Below are positions 41,949-50,521 of a stretch of DNA of 60,794 nucleotides, one piece after another (positions within the stretch are counted from its first letter, which is position 1; every line of letters begins with the position of its first letter). The stretch lies in contig NZ_AJYQ02000002.1 of NCBI RefSeq assembly GCF_000287055.2, positions 1 through 60,794 of the forward strand. The letters are read 5' to 3'. The notes beneath the pieces were generated by a model. It did no database searches. It was not told where the DNA came from and worked only from the letters and a program-made list of their open reading frames with translations. Origin of the DNA: Vibrio genomosp. F10 str. ZF-129. Lineage in GTDB: Bacteria; Pseudomonadota; Gammaproteobacteria; Enterobacterales; Vibrionaceae. The translations under genes were made by a program, and so were the position numbers.

Positions 41949-43124
41949 TCACCAATCCATTTCTTCATTTATCTCCTCTTGAACCAACTTTAAGAATTGC
42001 TCTCGGGTCGCTCTGCATTCATCACTGATTTCATAACAGTCGTCTGACGAAAAATACATGCATTCATCTAAAAATTGTTCGACGTCACCGTAAATGTCAT
42101 CGGTTTCCATGACACTAACAAGTTGATGAGCAACAATTGCCAGTTTTTCTGGGCTGTCGGAAAGCATAAGATTCGTTTGCAGTATTGATAGCGCAACAGT
42201 TCGTCCAAACGAATGGCCAGCTGCGTCATATTCGTAGTCGTCAAAAAAATAAGGACCCAATCCAGTCAAGTAGCGAACAGACTCATCAAAGTCGACTAAG
42301 TCGCAGAATTCAATAAAAATGACATAATCCATCACGACTTTCGATATTTCTCTCCAGTCCGACTCATCAACAAAGCCGTGTTGACTTGCTTTTAACGTTT
42401 CGACAATCAATCTATGAGATTGATCTTCATTAAACTTAGTAATATTCCAGCCATCCAAAGCGTGTTCAATACCTTGTGCGTTAATGGCATCGTAATAGCT
42501 TAGAAGAGTTTCTAGCTCTTTAGGGACGTGGCTATTGGTATCGACTTTAATCAGTTCCACCAACCCCAAATTTTTATCGCCGTAAAACTGAACACCGATT
42601 TCAAGGGTGAGCTGTGCTGGGCCACAAATGATACTTGAAACTCGGTCTAAGTGGATTTTTATAGTCAAATGGGGTCGTGCTACCAAGCGCCCCAAGTCGA
42701 TTCGTATCGTGGTTTCATTGCAAGAGGAGGTACTCATTCTAATATGATGAGTTTTTACCGACACAGCCGATTTTTTAATGTCATCTGTTTGTCTGATGAG
42801 ATCAACAAGGAGATGTGTACAAATATCTTTTGCCTGAAATCGCTCAGTAAGGATGTTGCTGCCAATGAACATTTTGCGAGATGCTTGGGTCAATTTAGCG
42901 TCGACCTGAACAGCAGTAATGTCAGTCCGGTCCAGTTTGAGATACTCAACTAAGAAGTTGGCAAGGAGCTTCAAAAAGGAGGCTTCGATTTCGGGGAACA
43001 TTAAGTTCTGCTCTAAAAAACTGAGTTGGTGGCTTTTTACTTTATAGAGTGATAACACCAGATTTCTCCGTAACTTTTTGGAAGTGTTAGAAGATAAATT
43101 CAACGTAGTAAGAAAAAAGGGCAT
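41949..43124 (-). CDS. Large hypothetical protein
   Basis: About 391-aa soluble protein, acidic C-terminal half, no recognised domain. The start is uncertain: the frame opens at a TTG (43151) that sits against a TATAAT hexamer (43151-43156). If that is the -10 box the first usable start is ATG 43124. The first 80 residues are basic and Leu-rich. A small membrane-peptide gene ends 58 bp upstream. Function unknown. Confidence 0.62.
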   Translation of the reverse strand: MPFFLTTLNLSSNTSKKLRRNLVLSLYKVKSHQLSFLEQNLMFPEIEASFLKLLANFLVEYLKLDRTDITAVQVDAKLTQASRKMFIGSNILTERFQAKDICTHLLVDLIRQTDDIKKSAVSVKTHHIRMSTSSCNETTIRIDLGRLVARPHLTIKIHLDRVSSIICGPAQLTLEIGVQFYGDKNLGLVELIKVDTNSHVPKELETLLSYYDAINAQGIEHALDGWNITKFNEDQSHRLIVETLKASQHGFVDESDWREISKVVMDYVIFIEFCDLVDFDESVRYLTGLGPYFFDDYEYDAAGHSFGRTVALSILQTNLMLSDSPEKLAIVAHQLVSVMETDDIYGDVEQFLDECMYFSSDDCYEISDECRATREQFLKLVQEEINEEMDW

Positions 43125-43181
43125 TCGTGCACATTGCTGTAGGCCGTTCAATTATAACATGCCCTTATCCTTTTATTGCGC

Positions 43182-43322
43182 TTACGAATACCAAGAATCA
43201 AAAATTGCCCTCCACACACCGACCGGAGACTCATACCAACCAGTGAACATTAACAACTTGGTTAGGATGTACAGGATCAGAAAGCTGGCACCAATACTTA
43301 AGGTTAGATAAATAGATTTCAT
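43182..43322 (-). CDS. 46-aa single-span membrane peptide
   Basis: Short gene with one long hydrophobic helix (about residues 4-27), then a Trp-rich tail (FTGWYESP, VWRAIFDSWY). TAGGAACCTAGT precedes the ATG. It is on the same strand as and just upstream of 41949-43124. A small inner-membrane protein is likely. Confidence 0.58.
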   Translation of the reverse strand: MKSIYLTLSIGASFLILYILTKLLMFTGWYESPVGVWRAIFDSWYS

Positions 43323-43683
43323 ACTAGGTTCCTATGTCGAATATTGACTGAGTACTACTAATAACGCTCCAGTTATCATTTTGTTCAATTAACTTCGCCC
43401 TTTTTGCGGTGATTACTGTTAATCGATAAATGTTTGATTGATTTTCGGGTAACCACCATAGTGGCCTTGATATATCCCCCTAGCTGCCACCTATCTGTCT
43501 ATCGTTGTACTCCATCAAAGAAATTCCAGCCTCATAACCAAGTTAACTTTAACTGTTGCCTCTAATAGAACGAGTGAAAAATTATCTTCGCCCAGGATTT
43601 CTTACATAAATGCCCATTGGGCTAGAGCAATCCACCAACAGAGTCACGTTACATCCAATTTCAGAGCTAACTGTTACCTTATC
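43323..43683. other. Intergenic region with a possible divergent pseudoknot leader
   Basis: 360 bp without a gene. Around 43424-43471 a rightward RNA could form UUACU/GGUAA, AUCGA/UUGAU and CCAC/GUGG in the P1, P2, P3 order of the leader element, but with a 21-nt linker and several G-U pairs. It is too far from the 43753 start to be a sure copy. Confidence 0.3.
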
Positions 43684-43739
43684 CGTACGGGTACTATTAA
43701 CGCTTATTATATAATTCATTCCTTATTCGTACCCATACG
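43684..43739. promoter_or_regulatory. Operator-like inverted repeat flanking a -10 box
   Basis: CGTACGGGTAC (43684-43694) and GTACCCATACG (43729-43739) are inverted copies with one mismatch, centres 45 bp apart. A TATAAT-like hexamer lies between them. They end 14 bp before the start of the 43753 gene, a likely autoregulated promoter. Confidence 0.6.
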
Positions 43740-43752
43740 ATTAAGGAATATC

Positions 43753-44103
43753 TTGACTATTAGGATTAGTGCACAGCAAAAGAATGCGATGTTAACGATT
43801 CATTACATCGAACTAGTTCATGGTTTGCATACAGCAGTGAACACGAGTTATTTGCGTAAGAAGGTCAAAATATCACTGTGCAAAGAGTTAGCGTCTAATC
43901 ATTTCCTAGTCAGCCTAAGGGCTTTGGCGACTAACGGGTATTTAGTGTACCAACCCAACGAAAATAAGCTTATCAATGCCCACGCGAAAGTGAACGAGAG
44001 TATGTGGCAGTTAACCAATAAAGGGCGGTTGTATGCCGAGGAATTGCACTCCACAAGAATGCGGCCTAAACGGACATACACCAAAAAAAAACCAAAAAAA
44101 TAA
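43753..44103 (+). CDS. Winged-helix-like regulator
   Basis: 116-aa very basic protein whose middle (SLRALATNGYLVYQPNENK, then WQLTNKGRLYAEEL) reads as helix-turn-helix plus wing, ending in a Lys/Arg tail. It starts with TTG after AAGGAATATC. An inverted operator-like repeat covers its promoter, so autoregulation is likely. Next gene follows after 13 bp. Confidence 0.65.
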   Translation: MTIRISAQQKNAMLTIHYIELVHGLHTAVNTSYLRKKVKISLCKELASNHFLVSLRALATNGYLVYQPNENKLINAHAKVNESMWQLTNKGRLYAEELHSTRMRPKRTYTKKKPKK

Positions 44104-44116
44104 GGGGTCTATCTCT

Positions 44117-44803
44117 ATGAAGCACATCCCAATGATTTTCAATACTGAAATGGTCAAAGCGTTACTGGCGGGTAGAAAAGGGGTCACACGTCGACCTATG
44201 GACCCTCAGCCCACTGATAGCGACACGGGGTATATGTGGTGGCCAAGTAAAAAACTCGAAACCATGGTTAATATTGATAAGGTAACAAACAACGAGGAGT
44301 ACTGGGGCGATCTAGCAAGTGATATATGTCCAATAGCGTCCATTGGTGACTTGATTTGGGTTAGAGAGACCTTCGCAGCACTCGGACATAATGACTACGC
44401 ACAAGTGAACCCCAATTCCATTTCGGAAATCCATGAATATCGTTACAAAGCAAGCGAGCGAGATTCGATAGCAAACTGCAAAGATTCTGAGGTCAGGGGT
44501 TATAAATGGGTACCTTCCATCTACATGCCCAAATCCGCAAGCAGAATCACTCTTAAAGTGACGGGCATTCGCATTGAACGCGTACAAGACATTACAGAAG
44601 ACCAAGCGGTACTTGAGGGAATACAGACTGAAGACGAGTGTCAGCGCAAAGCGGTGGAGTCTGGTTTAAGTTGGTATCAAAAGCCAGTCGAATGTTTCAA
44701 GAACCTTTGGGGCGGCATTTACAACAATTGGGATGAAAATCCGTATGTTTGGGTTATCGAATTCGAAGTGTTAGAGAGAAATGTGAGAAATATTGCTGCT
44801 TAG
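44117..44803 (+). CDS. ASCH/PUA-like phage-type protein
   Basis: 228-aa protein. The start is the ATG after AAGGGGTCTATCTCT. It has the signature of phage proteins often annotated as morphogenetic or ASCH-like: IFNTEMVKALLAGRKGVTRRP at the start, GDLIWVRETF in the middle, PSIYMPKSASRITLKVT, then RVQDITEDQAVLEGI. ASCH folds bind RNA or modified bases in known cases. Here it follows a small regulator. Family assignment is good, role unknown. Confidence 0.8.
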   Translation: MKHIPMIFNTEMVKALLAGRKGVTRRPMDPQPTDSDTGYMWWPSKKLETMVNIDKVTNNEEYWGDLASDICPIASIGDLIWVRETFAALGHNDYAQVNPNSISEIHEYRYKASERDSIANCKDSEVRGYKWVPSIYMPKSASRITLKVTGIRIERVQDITEDQAVLEGIQTEDECQRKAVESGLSWYQKPVECFKNLWGGIYNNWDENPYVWVIEFEVLERNVRNIAA

Positions 44804-44925
44804 AAGGTGATGTAATTGGTTCTAAGTTCGATGCCAGTTCGTTTGTTCATAAAGGCCACTTGAATAAGATTTTGAACCCCTTAATAGCCTTAAGATTGAA
44901 TGGAAACGTTGATTAACAGGACGAC

Positions 44926-45360
44926 ATGATGAACTACCCGACATTAGATAGTGATTTAGATGCACTCAAGAACGCGCCAGAGCTCCAGGATAGATCCTTT
45001 GGGATTTCAAGAATCCAACGCTATTTGGGGTTTAGTTATAACCGCGCTGCGCATCTTGTAGATGTTGCAATTGTGAAGGGCCTTCTTGTCAGAGACCAAG
45101 AGTCTGATTGGTTAGTGACATTGACTAAGGAAACAGTTTTAAGCAAGCAAGAAATGACCTACAAAACCGCGACACACGTTCTTGATTGTCGTCATGCTAT
45201 TGGAGCTGGTGGTAAAGACTACCAAATGCGGTGTCATGTTTTGAAAACTATGGAAGATGGCCGATTAAAAGTTCAGGTGTACGGTGAGCGATATTGGAAA
45301 AACACCGAGCATGTAGTCAAAGTACGTTACGTTGAAGCAAACAGAGTATACGAAAGGTAA
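44926..45360 (+). CDS. FtsK-gamma-like winged helix fused to a small conserved domain
   Basis: 144-aa protein. Residues 24-60 (FGISRIQRYLGFSYNRAAHL and following VKGLL) match the FtsK gamma-domain winged helix, which reads short oriented DNA sites (KOPS) in FtsK translocases. Residues 75-144 match the stand-alone 73-aa protein at 13657-13878. A gamma domain without a motor is unusual; it may bind the same DNA sites as FtsK. The start is one of two ATGs after CAGGACGACATG. Confidence 0.7.
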   Translation: MMNYPTLDSDLDALKNAPELQDRSFGISRIQRYLGFSYNRAAHLVDVAIVKGLLVRDQESDWLVTLTKETVLSKQEMTYKTATHVLDCRHAIGAGGKDYQMRCHVLKTMEDGRLKVQVYGERYWKNTEHVVKVRYVEANRVYER

Positions 45361-45372
45361 GGAGAAAGACTA

Positions 45373-45861
45373 ATGAAAAAATTTGTTGTAGCAATGGTAT
45401 TGAGCACGTTGGCCAGTAGCGCATTTGCTACTGTTGACCCAGTGGTGTCTGAGTACCAGAAAATTTACGCACTCCAAAGAATGGCACCATCTATGTCGGA
45501 AGTTCTTATAGCTGTGAATGGTCGAACGGCAACAGATTGTGAGATGATTTCACCATTCGATTCATTGGTGAAGTACGAAGAGGTTATTGAGTTAGCCGAT
45601 TACGTAAGAATGCAAGGTGGAATGGATGGTACAGAAAAACTGAGCGCTCTGTTAGATCAAGCGACTACAGCAGTTTGCCAATCTCTAATAAGTTCTATGG
45701 TCGAATCCCCAAAAGACTCAACTGAATTTGAGGAAAGTTTAAAGGCCATGACATCTAAACACGCACAAGCCATGGCAGATGGTGTGGATAGTAAAGTTGC
45801 GTCAAAACAACTTAATGCTGATTTTACTGAAATTCGAAATGAACTATTGAACAAAGAGTAG
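45373..45861 (+). CDS. Secreted hypothetical protein
   Basis: 162-aa protein with a Sec signal peptide (residues 1-19, cleavage after AFA). The mature part is helical and acidic with two cysteines. GTAAGGAGAAAGACTA precedes the ATG, 12 bp after the previous gene. A terminator follows at 45952. Periplasmic location inferred. Confidence 0.68.
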   Translation: MKKFVVAMVLSTLASSAFATVDPVVSEYQKIYALQRMAPSMSEVLIAVNGRTATDCEMISPFDSLVKYEEVIELADYVRMQGGMDGTEKLSALLDQATTAVCQSLISSMVESPKDSTEFEESLKAMTSKHAQAMADGVDSKVASKQLNADFTEIRNELLNKE

Positions 45862-45951
45862 TCGATGGGAAGTCATGAGGACAGCGCACCAAGCCTAGAG
45901 TATGGAAAATAGCCAGATACCCATGGCTTACCATTCAACAACCACCAACAT

Positions 45952-45984
45952 AAAAAGACGCGGCCAATGGGCGCGTCTTTTTCC
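45952..45984 (+). terminator. Rho-independent terminator
   Basis: Stem AAAAAGACGCG/CGCGTCTTTTT with a short loop. It ends the 44926-45861 transcript. Confidence 0.9.
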
Positions 45985-46140
45985 TTATAACTGGTGCGTT
46001 TGAACTAATAAAAGAAGGGGACACTTACATCCTTTCGCCCAGGGCGGTGACATCTGAAAAAGCTGCAATGCACTAGAGCAACCCTTAACCCTTGTCTAGC
46101 AAACATCTCTCTTAAACTGGTCTTCTCTTAATATTTCACT

Positions 46141-46194
46141 TTAAACGCCCTGCATTCTCCCTACGCAACGTCTAGCGTCTAAATATCCAGTCAT
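46141..46194 (-). pseudogene. Decayed copy of the AAATCA-operator regulator
   Basis: A leftward frame of 17 codons starts MTGYLDARRCVG, matching the start of the mini regulator at 54371-54499 (MTEELDTKRCVE) and of the regulator at 39045 (MTEEMVDPKRSVE), then stops. It lies on the far side of operator triplet B from the target gene, as in the intact module. Confidence 0.6.
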
Positions 46195-46232
46195 AAGTAA
46201 ACCAAGCGCTCCGCCGACAGTTACAGCCATTT

Positions 46233-46294
46233 AAATCAAAAAGGATTTGCAGTAAATCAATTTTGATGTACACTCTATAAATCATAAATGATTT
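46233..46294. promoter_or_regulatory. Operator triplet B (AAATCANNNNTGATTT x3)
   Basis: Sites at 46233-46248, 46254-46269 and 46279-46294 (the last perfect), spaced 21 and 25 bp. They precede the 46326 gene. Confidence 0.78.
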
Positions 46295-46325
46295 GACACA
46301 TTAATATCGGTAAGAAGGGCACAGC

Positions 46326-46625
46326 ATGAGAGATGATATAGCTAACGTTCAATTTGCGAAGTATTTGGGGTTTCAGTCTTTATGTGTCGATCCTTTAATT
46401 CGCAGCAAGCGAAATCATTTTAGACTCAGTGACTGCAGTCCTGCTAACTCTCTTGTGTTTGAAAAGGGAGACGTGCGTGTATGGCAAGTAAAAGGTGGGT
46501 GGCGCTTTGCTGATTATTCGGGCAATTTTGTGACCAATCATTCACCTATAACATCAGACCTGTCTGAATGCCTTGAGTCAGCCGCCAGATATCACCTTCT
46601 AACCAACGGAAATATAGGAAGCTAA
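46326..46625 (+). CDS. Operator-controlled hypothetical protein
   Basis: 99-aa soluble protein with a WQVKGGWRFADYSG beta segment in the middle. AAGAAGGGCACAGC precedes the ATG. Downstream of operator triplet B, so probably repressed by the regulator at 39045. Followed after 4 bp by 46630. Function unknown. Confidence 0.65.
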   Translation: MRDDIANVQFAKYLGFQSLCVDPLIRSKRNHFRLSDCSPANSLVFEKGDVRVWQVKGGWRFADYSGNFVTNHSPITSDLSECLESAARYHLLTNGNIGS

Positions 46626-46629
46626 GCTC

Positions 46630-46836
46630 ATGGACAAATCAGCCCTTAAACAAGTGACAAATCATCACATGATTTCCTTTAATAAATGCAAAGAAGACTT
46701 AAACCAATTGTTCAAGCGTCTCCCAGAGAAAGGTGAGATCAGTCAGACGGATTTTCATGATATTTGTAATCGCGTAGAGCGACAACGTAAAGCTCTTGAA
46801 GCTTTAGAAACACAGCTAAAAAATCAAATTATATAA
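46630..46836 (+). CDS. Small helical protein
   Basis: 68-aa helical protein, charged, possibly a coiled coil at the end (RVERQRKALEALETQL). GGAAGCTAAGCTC precedes the ATG. Same transcript as 46326. Function unknown. Confidence 0.6.
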   Translation: MDKSALKQVTNHHMISFNKCKEDLNQLFKRLPEKGEISQTDFHDICNRVERQRKALEALETQLKNQII

Positions 46837-46977
46837 CTGTATGGATTGATGAAGGTGACCGTTTAGAGATTAAAAGCGTTGAAGTTTGCTCAACTAATAT
46901 TTTGGTCAAGATTGGTAGTCTTACTTACATTACTCAGTAAGCATAATCAGCACTCCAGTTAACTGGTCACGGGAATA
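46837..46977 (+). other. Open frame without a start
   Basis: A frame from about 46810 to 46940 encodes a sensible short segment (WIDEGDRLEIKSVEV, NILVKIGSLTYI) in a different frame from the preceding gene and without a start codon. It may be the 3' fragment of a lost gene. Confidence 0.3.
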
Positions 46978-47011
46978 AAAAAAAGACTAGCTAAAATAGC
47001 TAGTCTTTTTT
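46978..47011. terminator. Bidirectional rho-independent terminator
   Basis: Stem AAAAGACTAGCTA/TAGCTAGTCTTTT with a 3-nt loop. It separates the rightward 46326 group from the leftward 47054 group. Confidence 0.9.
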
Positions 47012-47053
47012 GTTGGTGGTGGATACATTTAAATGGTCACGCGTGAACCGCGA

Positions 47054-47512
47054 TCACTTGTATACGTGGTCATGGCCATAATAAGGCTGTCTTTCAGTTC
47101 TAGTCAGGCCTTTCTGTTTTTCAATCCAGTCAACTTGGTGTGAGACTGGGGTTAGGGCAGCACCCGTAACAATGAACCTTTCTGCAGCTAGCTTATTGAT
47201 CAACGCTTCGCTTTTATCATAGTCAGGGTTTATGCCAAAAGTACGGACGCACTTAAACAGGTGCCCAGTCCAGTCTGAGTATTCTAATTTTTTTTTAATT
47301 TCATCATCACTAAATCCTTTATCTTTATGATATTCAAAGAATTTCGATTCTAGATAGTGATCGTGAATGTAGATTGATTCATTTAAGAGTATTTCTTTAC
47401 CATCAAAATGGCATGATGGCTCATTGGCTAGAGTAACAGAGCTGAAGCACAACCCAATAGAGGCCAAGCAGATCATTAAACTCTTGAAATTGAATCGAAT
47501 AGTATTAGACAT
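47054..47512 (-). CDS. Secreted hypothetical protein
   Basis: 152-aa protein with a Sec signal peptide (hydrophobic LMICLASIGLCF, cleavage after LANE region) and several charged helices; a few cysteines and histidines in the mature part. Start at the ATG after AAAGGAAACTCGA. 27 bp after 47539. Periplasmic location inferred. Confidence 0.66.
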   Translation of the reverse strand: MSNTIRFNFKSLMICLASIGLCFSSVTLANEPSCHFDGKEILLNESIYIHDHYLESKFFEYHKDKGFSDDEIKKKLEYSDWTGHLFKCVRTFGINPDYDKSEALINKLAAERFIVTGAALTPVSHQVDWIEKQKGLTRTERQPYYGHDHVYK

Positions 47513-47538
47513 TCGAGTTTCCTTTTTTTTTTGGTAAA

Positions 47539-47781
47539 TTAGCAATAAACGCTTTCAAATGCATCCTGTTCGGCTTGCAGCGTTTTATAACGTTCTGACA
47601 CTTGCCAAGGCATAGTGTCGATGTCATACCCATGTTGGTCATTGATACGGTCAATCTCTGCAATGCGGTCTGATGACTGCTTGACTAGATCGTTGGTCGT
47701 ACCAACCATGCGTTTAAGTTCAGCTAGACTGTCAGCTGAACGAATAGCACTGATTAGCTCTTCTGCTGTAAAAGTTTTCAT
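47539..47781 (-). CDS. Small helical protein
   Basis: 80-aa acidic, helical protein likely to form a coiled coil (AEIDRINDQHG region). AAAAGGAAATGTT precedes the ATG. Middle gene of the leftward group 47054-48594. Function unknown. Confidence 0.62.
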   Translation of the reverse strand: MKTFTAEELISAIRSADSLAELKRMVGTTNDLVKQSSDRIAEIDRINDQHGYDIDTMPWQVSERYKTLQAEQDAFESVYC

Positions 47782-47802
47782 AACATTTCCTTTTGATTGC
47801 AG

Positions 47803-48594
47803 TTAAATTGACCATGCTAGATGGTCGCATTTGCCATGAAACTGGCCAGAGTTAATGCCGGTTCGTACATTGTAAAGAAGCCGCGTTGCTGTATCTCGGC
47901 TATTGAGTTTTAGTTTTAACATTGCGCTGTCGATGTCTGACTTTTTCCATTGCACAAAGCCTCCATCGTAATTGTCAGGTAATGAGATAGGCATAAATGT
48001 GCATTGCTTGTTTTCATCTTGAACAGTGACAATGAAGTAGCCGCGTTTGATGTAAAGCTGCTTGTCGTACAGAGCACTTAAGCTATCCCCTTTGTTTTCA
48101 CCATTGGTCGTTCTCCAGGCTGACTGTGTGAACATCATGAAATCAACCACCTCACCATCTTTAAGCAGATAGTAAATCGGCAAGTTTATTGCAGATGTAA
48201 CTTCCATATTTAATCGAAACATGACATCTCTAGCTTCAATCATGGAATCACAGGTACCGTTGTAACACTCTTCATTGGCCATCTTAATCAGAAGTTTTTT
48301 TGACGGTTGATATATCGCATTCCAACTTTCATTAAGCGGCCACCAACCTTCGCGAGATAAACAATGATCAACATTGCTTGCTGCTTTATCGACAAGGTTA
48401 GAAGGACTTTCCTCTAGTACCTTCAGGCCATTGTATTTCGCAATTTCAGGGGTGTCCCATATTGTTCCATCGTTCACACCGTCGATCACGGGTGAATGTA
48501 TTCCTGTTGGCCAACAAACATCTTCGTTTGCACCAAATGCAATTGAAGATTTATTTAGTTGGGTACTTTCAATGGTAAAATTTGATACGTTCAT
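47803..48594 (-). CDS. Hypothetical protein (paralogue family A)
   Basis: 263-aa soluble protein, paralogue of 36186-36944: CWPTGIHSPVIDG at the start, YYLLKDGEVVDFM in the middle, RGYFIVTVQ, and VRTGINSG...AWSI at the end. CACACAAGGAAATACCCGAT precedes the ATG, and a CCACCAAC/GTTGGTGG hairpin lies just upstream, but the gene lies inside a transcript starting further right. Function unknown. Confidence 0.72.
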   Translation of the reverse strand: MNVSNFTIESTQLNKSSIAFGANEDVCWPTGIHSPVIDGVNDGTIWDTPEIAKYNGLKVLEESPSNLVDKAASNVDHCLSREGWWPLNESWNAIYQPSKKLLIKMANEECYNGTCDSMIEARDVMFRLNMEVTSAINLPIYYLLKDGEVVDFMMFTQSAWRTTNGENKGDSLSALYDKQLYIKRGYFIVTVQDENKQCTFMPISLPDNYDGGFVQWKKSDIDSAMLKLKLNSRDTATRLLYNVRTGINSGQFHGKCDHLAWSI

Positions 48595-48617
48595 ATCGGG
48601 TATTTCCTTGTGTGGGG

Positions 48618-48641
48618 ACCACCAACAGAAACGTTGGTGGT
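48618..48641 (-). promoter_or_regulatory. ACCACCAAC/GTTGGTGGT leader hairpin
   Basis: 9-bp stem with a 6-nt loop directly upstream of the CACACAAGGAAA site of the 47803-48594 gene. It matches the position and sequence style of the CCACCAGCTGGTGG hairpins elsewhere. Confidence 0.7.
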
Positions 48642-48675
48642 TTGGTATTTAATAAAACGTGAGTTTGAGGAAAGT

Positions 48676-49224
48676 TTACGTATGGATTAGTAGGTTCCCG
48701 TAATCTATACCTTTGTCCATTTCCTCTGCTTTCAGTATCTGTGACACTTGCTGATGTGCAGTCGGGTAAGCTTCTTTGAGAGTTGAGACTTCGATTATGA
48801 ATTCTCTACTACTCGATTTCTGAAAAACGCATTCGCTAATACAGTCGATAGCTAGAAGTGACTCATAGTCCTCTAGGCTAACTTGGACAGTAAATGCCAC
48901 GAGTGTTGAACTTTCCACTTCGGCTTTACGTTCACGCTCTATTTTGAATTGCTTGACTATTTCATCCACCAACTTTTCAGGTGGGAGTAAATTAAAATTA
49001 AAAATATTTTCAAACGAACGAATTGCATTAATAGTCGTTACTAATAATTCCGTTGATATTGATGATTCATTCTTGATTTGCCAGTTTGACTCACCGATAG
49101 GCGATTCATTGAACTTGGCTAGTTGGTGATCGCCAGGGTGTAACGAGATCATTTGTGTATCGTAACAGTAATGAACTTTTATCGAATCATTAAGGTTTGC
49201 TACATAAGAAACAGTACGAGTCAT
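48676..49224 (-). CDS. Leader-controlled hypothetical protein
   Basis: 182-aa acidic soluble protein. The start is the ATG after CACACAAGGAATTACCC; the longer frame to 49251 includes the ribosome site. Upstream are a CCTAATT/AATTAGG hairpin and a pseudoknot leader almost identical to that of the 49511-50452 gene. Function unknown. Confidence 0.68.
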   Translation of the reverse strand: MTRTVSYVANLNDSIKVHYCYDTQMISLHPGDHQLAKFNESPIGESNWQIKNESSISTELLVTTINAIRSFENIFNFNLLPPEKLVDEIVKQFKIERERKAEVESSTLVAFTVQVSLEDYESLLAIDCISECVFQKSSSREFIIEVSTLKEAYPTAHQQVSQILKAEEMDKGIDYGNLLIHT

Positions 49225-49293
49225 GGGTAATTCCTTGTGTGATTTTCTCAAGAGAGAGGTACCTAATTCAATTAGGTGATAGATAAGCTAAGA

Positions 49294-49337
49294 ACACGCC
49301 ACTGGGTGGTGATTACTGGGTACGCGTGAGGTAATCA
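49294..49337 (-). promoter_or_regulatory. Pseudoknot leader RNA, copy 9 (ACACG type)
   Basis: Leftward sense: P1 UGAUUAC/GUAAUCA, P2 ACGCG/CGUGU with a G-U pair that only forms in the leftward RNA, P3 CCAC/GUGG, linker UACCCA. Confidence 0.87.
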
Positions 49338-49413
49338 ATTTGAACACATTGAGAATACTACAGTGTATAGAAACATGCAAAATGGTCACTACTGAGCCCC
49401 CGTAATTCAGGCA

Positions 49414-49437
49414 AAGAAAAGCCCCTAAAAAGGGGCT
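49414..49437 (-). terminator. Rho-independent terminator
   Basis: AGCCCCT/AGGGGCT stem followed leftward by TTTTC. It ends the 49511-50452 gene before the next leader. Confidence 0.82.
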
Positions 49438-49510
49438 GGTACTATCATATTGATTGTTTCTATTTGTAATGAGCTCACCAATAGAGGAGCGCGTAATTCA
49501 GTGTAATGAC

Positions 49511-50452
49511 TTAGAAGGGGCAATCATTCTTAAAGTGTTCTGAATATTCTTTAGGAAATAGCCTTGGGTCTGCCTTGCCTAGGTGGGTAAAGTTTCCGGT
49601 CTTCTCCAGCATTAATGCAAGTGAATGGGCAACCTTTGTTACTTTTTCAGTCTTAGCCAGTGTCTTCTGATCTTTCACATAGAGTAGGGCATCGCTTTCT
49701 CGTGCGCCTTTATACAGCATGCTACGGTCATAATATCCTGTGAAACTAAACAGAGCAAACTTACTCGCTTCTTCCTCAGAACTTGCTTCAACGATGTCGG
49801 TTTGTGTTGAACTGACTGCATGGTTGCTATCGAAAACCTTAATGCTAACCAGATAGGTATTAGACTCACCGATACAGGCCTCCATTAAACTTTCACCGAC
49901 AAGTAAATCTTCCCAAGTATGAATAGAACTTGTTTTGGGTGCATCAACACCGCGTAACGCCCAAATAATAGGGGCACCCGCGTTAACGCTTTCCGCAACT
50001 TGTGTTGTTACAGTTCGTAAGGCGCGATGGATAGCGTCTAGAGACGAACCGTCGTCGCAACCCCACTGCTTAATGAAAGACTCGGCAAGCTCAACTGAGG
50101 GGTCCTCTACAACATTATAGTCATCGGTATGATGAAGATAGAATTGAAGAACGAATGAGAAATTAAAACTCAGATCATGTTTATCAATTTTATGATTTTT
50201 TTTGAAAGTAAATTTGACGCGATACAGCTCGCGACCAATCCCATCGGTGCTATAGCAATCATCCACTCCTTGAACAGAAATGAATTTTGAGTACTTCTCA
50301 ATACATTTTGTAAAAGGGTGGTCAGTCAGAGCATGTAACTGCAATGCATTTACAAGTACTTCTGTGTTAGCTCGGACTTTACGAGGTTGTTCATTTGATG
50401 ACACGTTCCCTAGAGATGTAGTCATAAGCTGTTTGACAGTATGAATGTCCAT
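49511..50452 (-). CDS. Leader-controlled hypothetical protein
   Basis: 313-aa soluble acidic protein with an alpha/beta pattern and no recognised domain. The start is the ATG after CAAGGAAATAACC; the longer frame to 50479 has no ribosome site. Its leader repeats that of the 48676-49224 gene over about 100 bp. Single-gene transcript with its own terminator. Function unknown. Confidence 0.7.
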   Translation of the reverse strand: MDIHTVKQLMTTSLGNVSSNEQPRKVRANTEVLVNALQLHALTDHPFTKCIEKYSKFISVQGVDDCYSTDGIGRELYRVKFTFKKNHKIDKHDLSFNFSFVLQFYLHHTDDYNVVEDPSVELAESFIKQWGCDDGSSLDAIHRALRTVTTQVAESVNAGAPIIWALRGVDAPKTSSIHTWEDLLVGESLMEACIGESNTYLVSIKVFDSNHAVSSTQTDIVEASSEEEASKFALFSFTGYYDRSMLYKGARESDALLYVKDQKTLAKTEKVTKVAHSLALMLEKTGNFTHLGKADPRLFPKEYSEHFKNDCPF

Positions 50453-50521
50453 GGTTATTTCCTTGTGTTGTTTTCCCAAAAGAGAGGTACCTAATACAAA
50501 TAGGTGATAGATAAGCTAAAA

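Noticed and set aside
41949..43151. TTG 43151 as the start of the 400-codon frame
   Set aside because: It abuts a TATAAT box and lacks a ribosome site; the ATG at 43124 is more plausible.
43078..43311. 77-codon rightward frame
   Set aside because: It is antisense to both the small membrane peptide at 43182-43322 and the start of the 41949 gene, which fit better.
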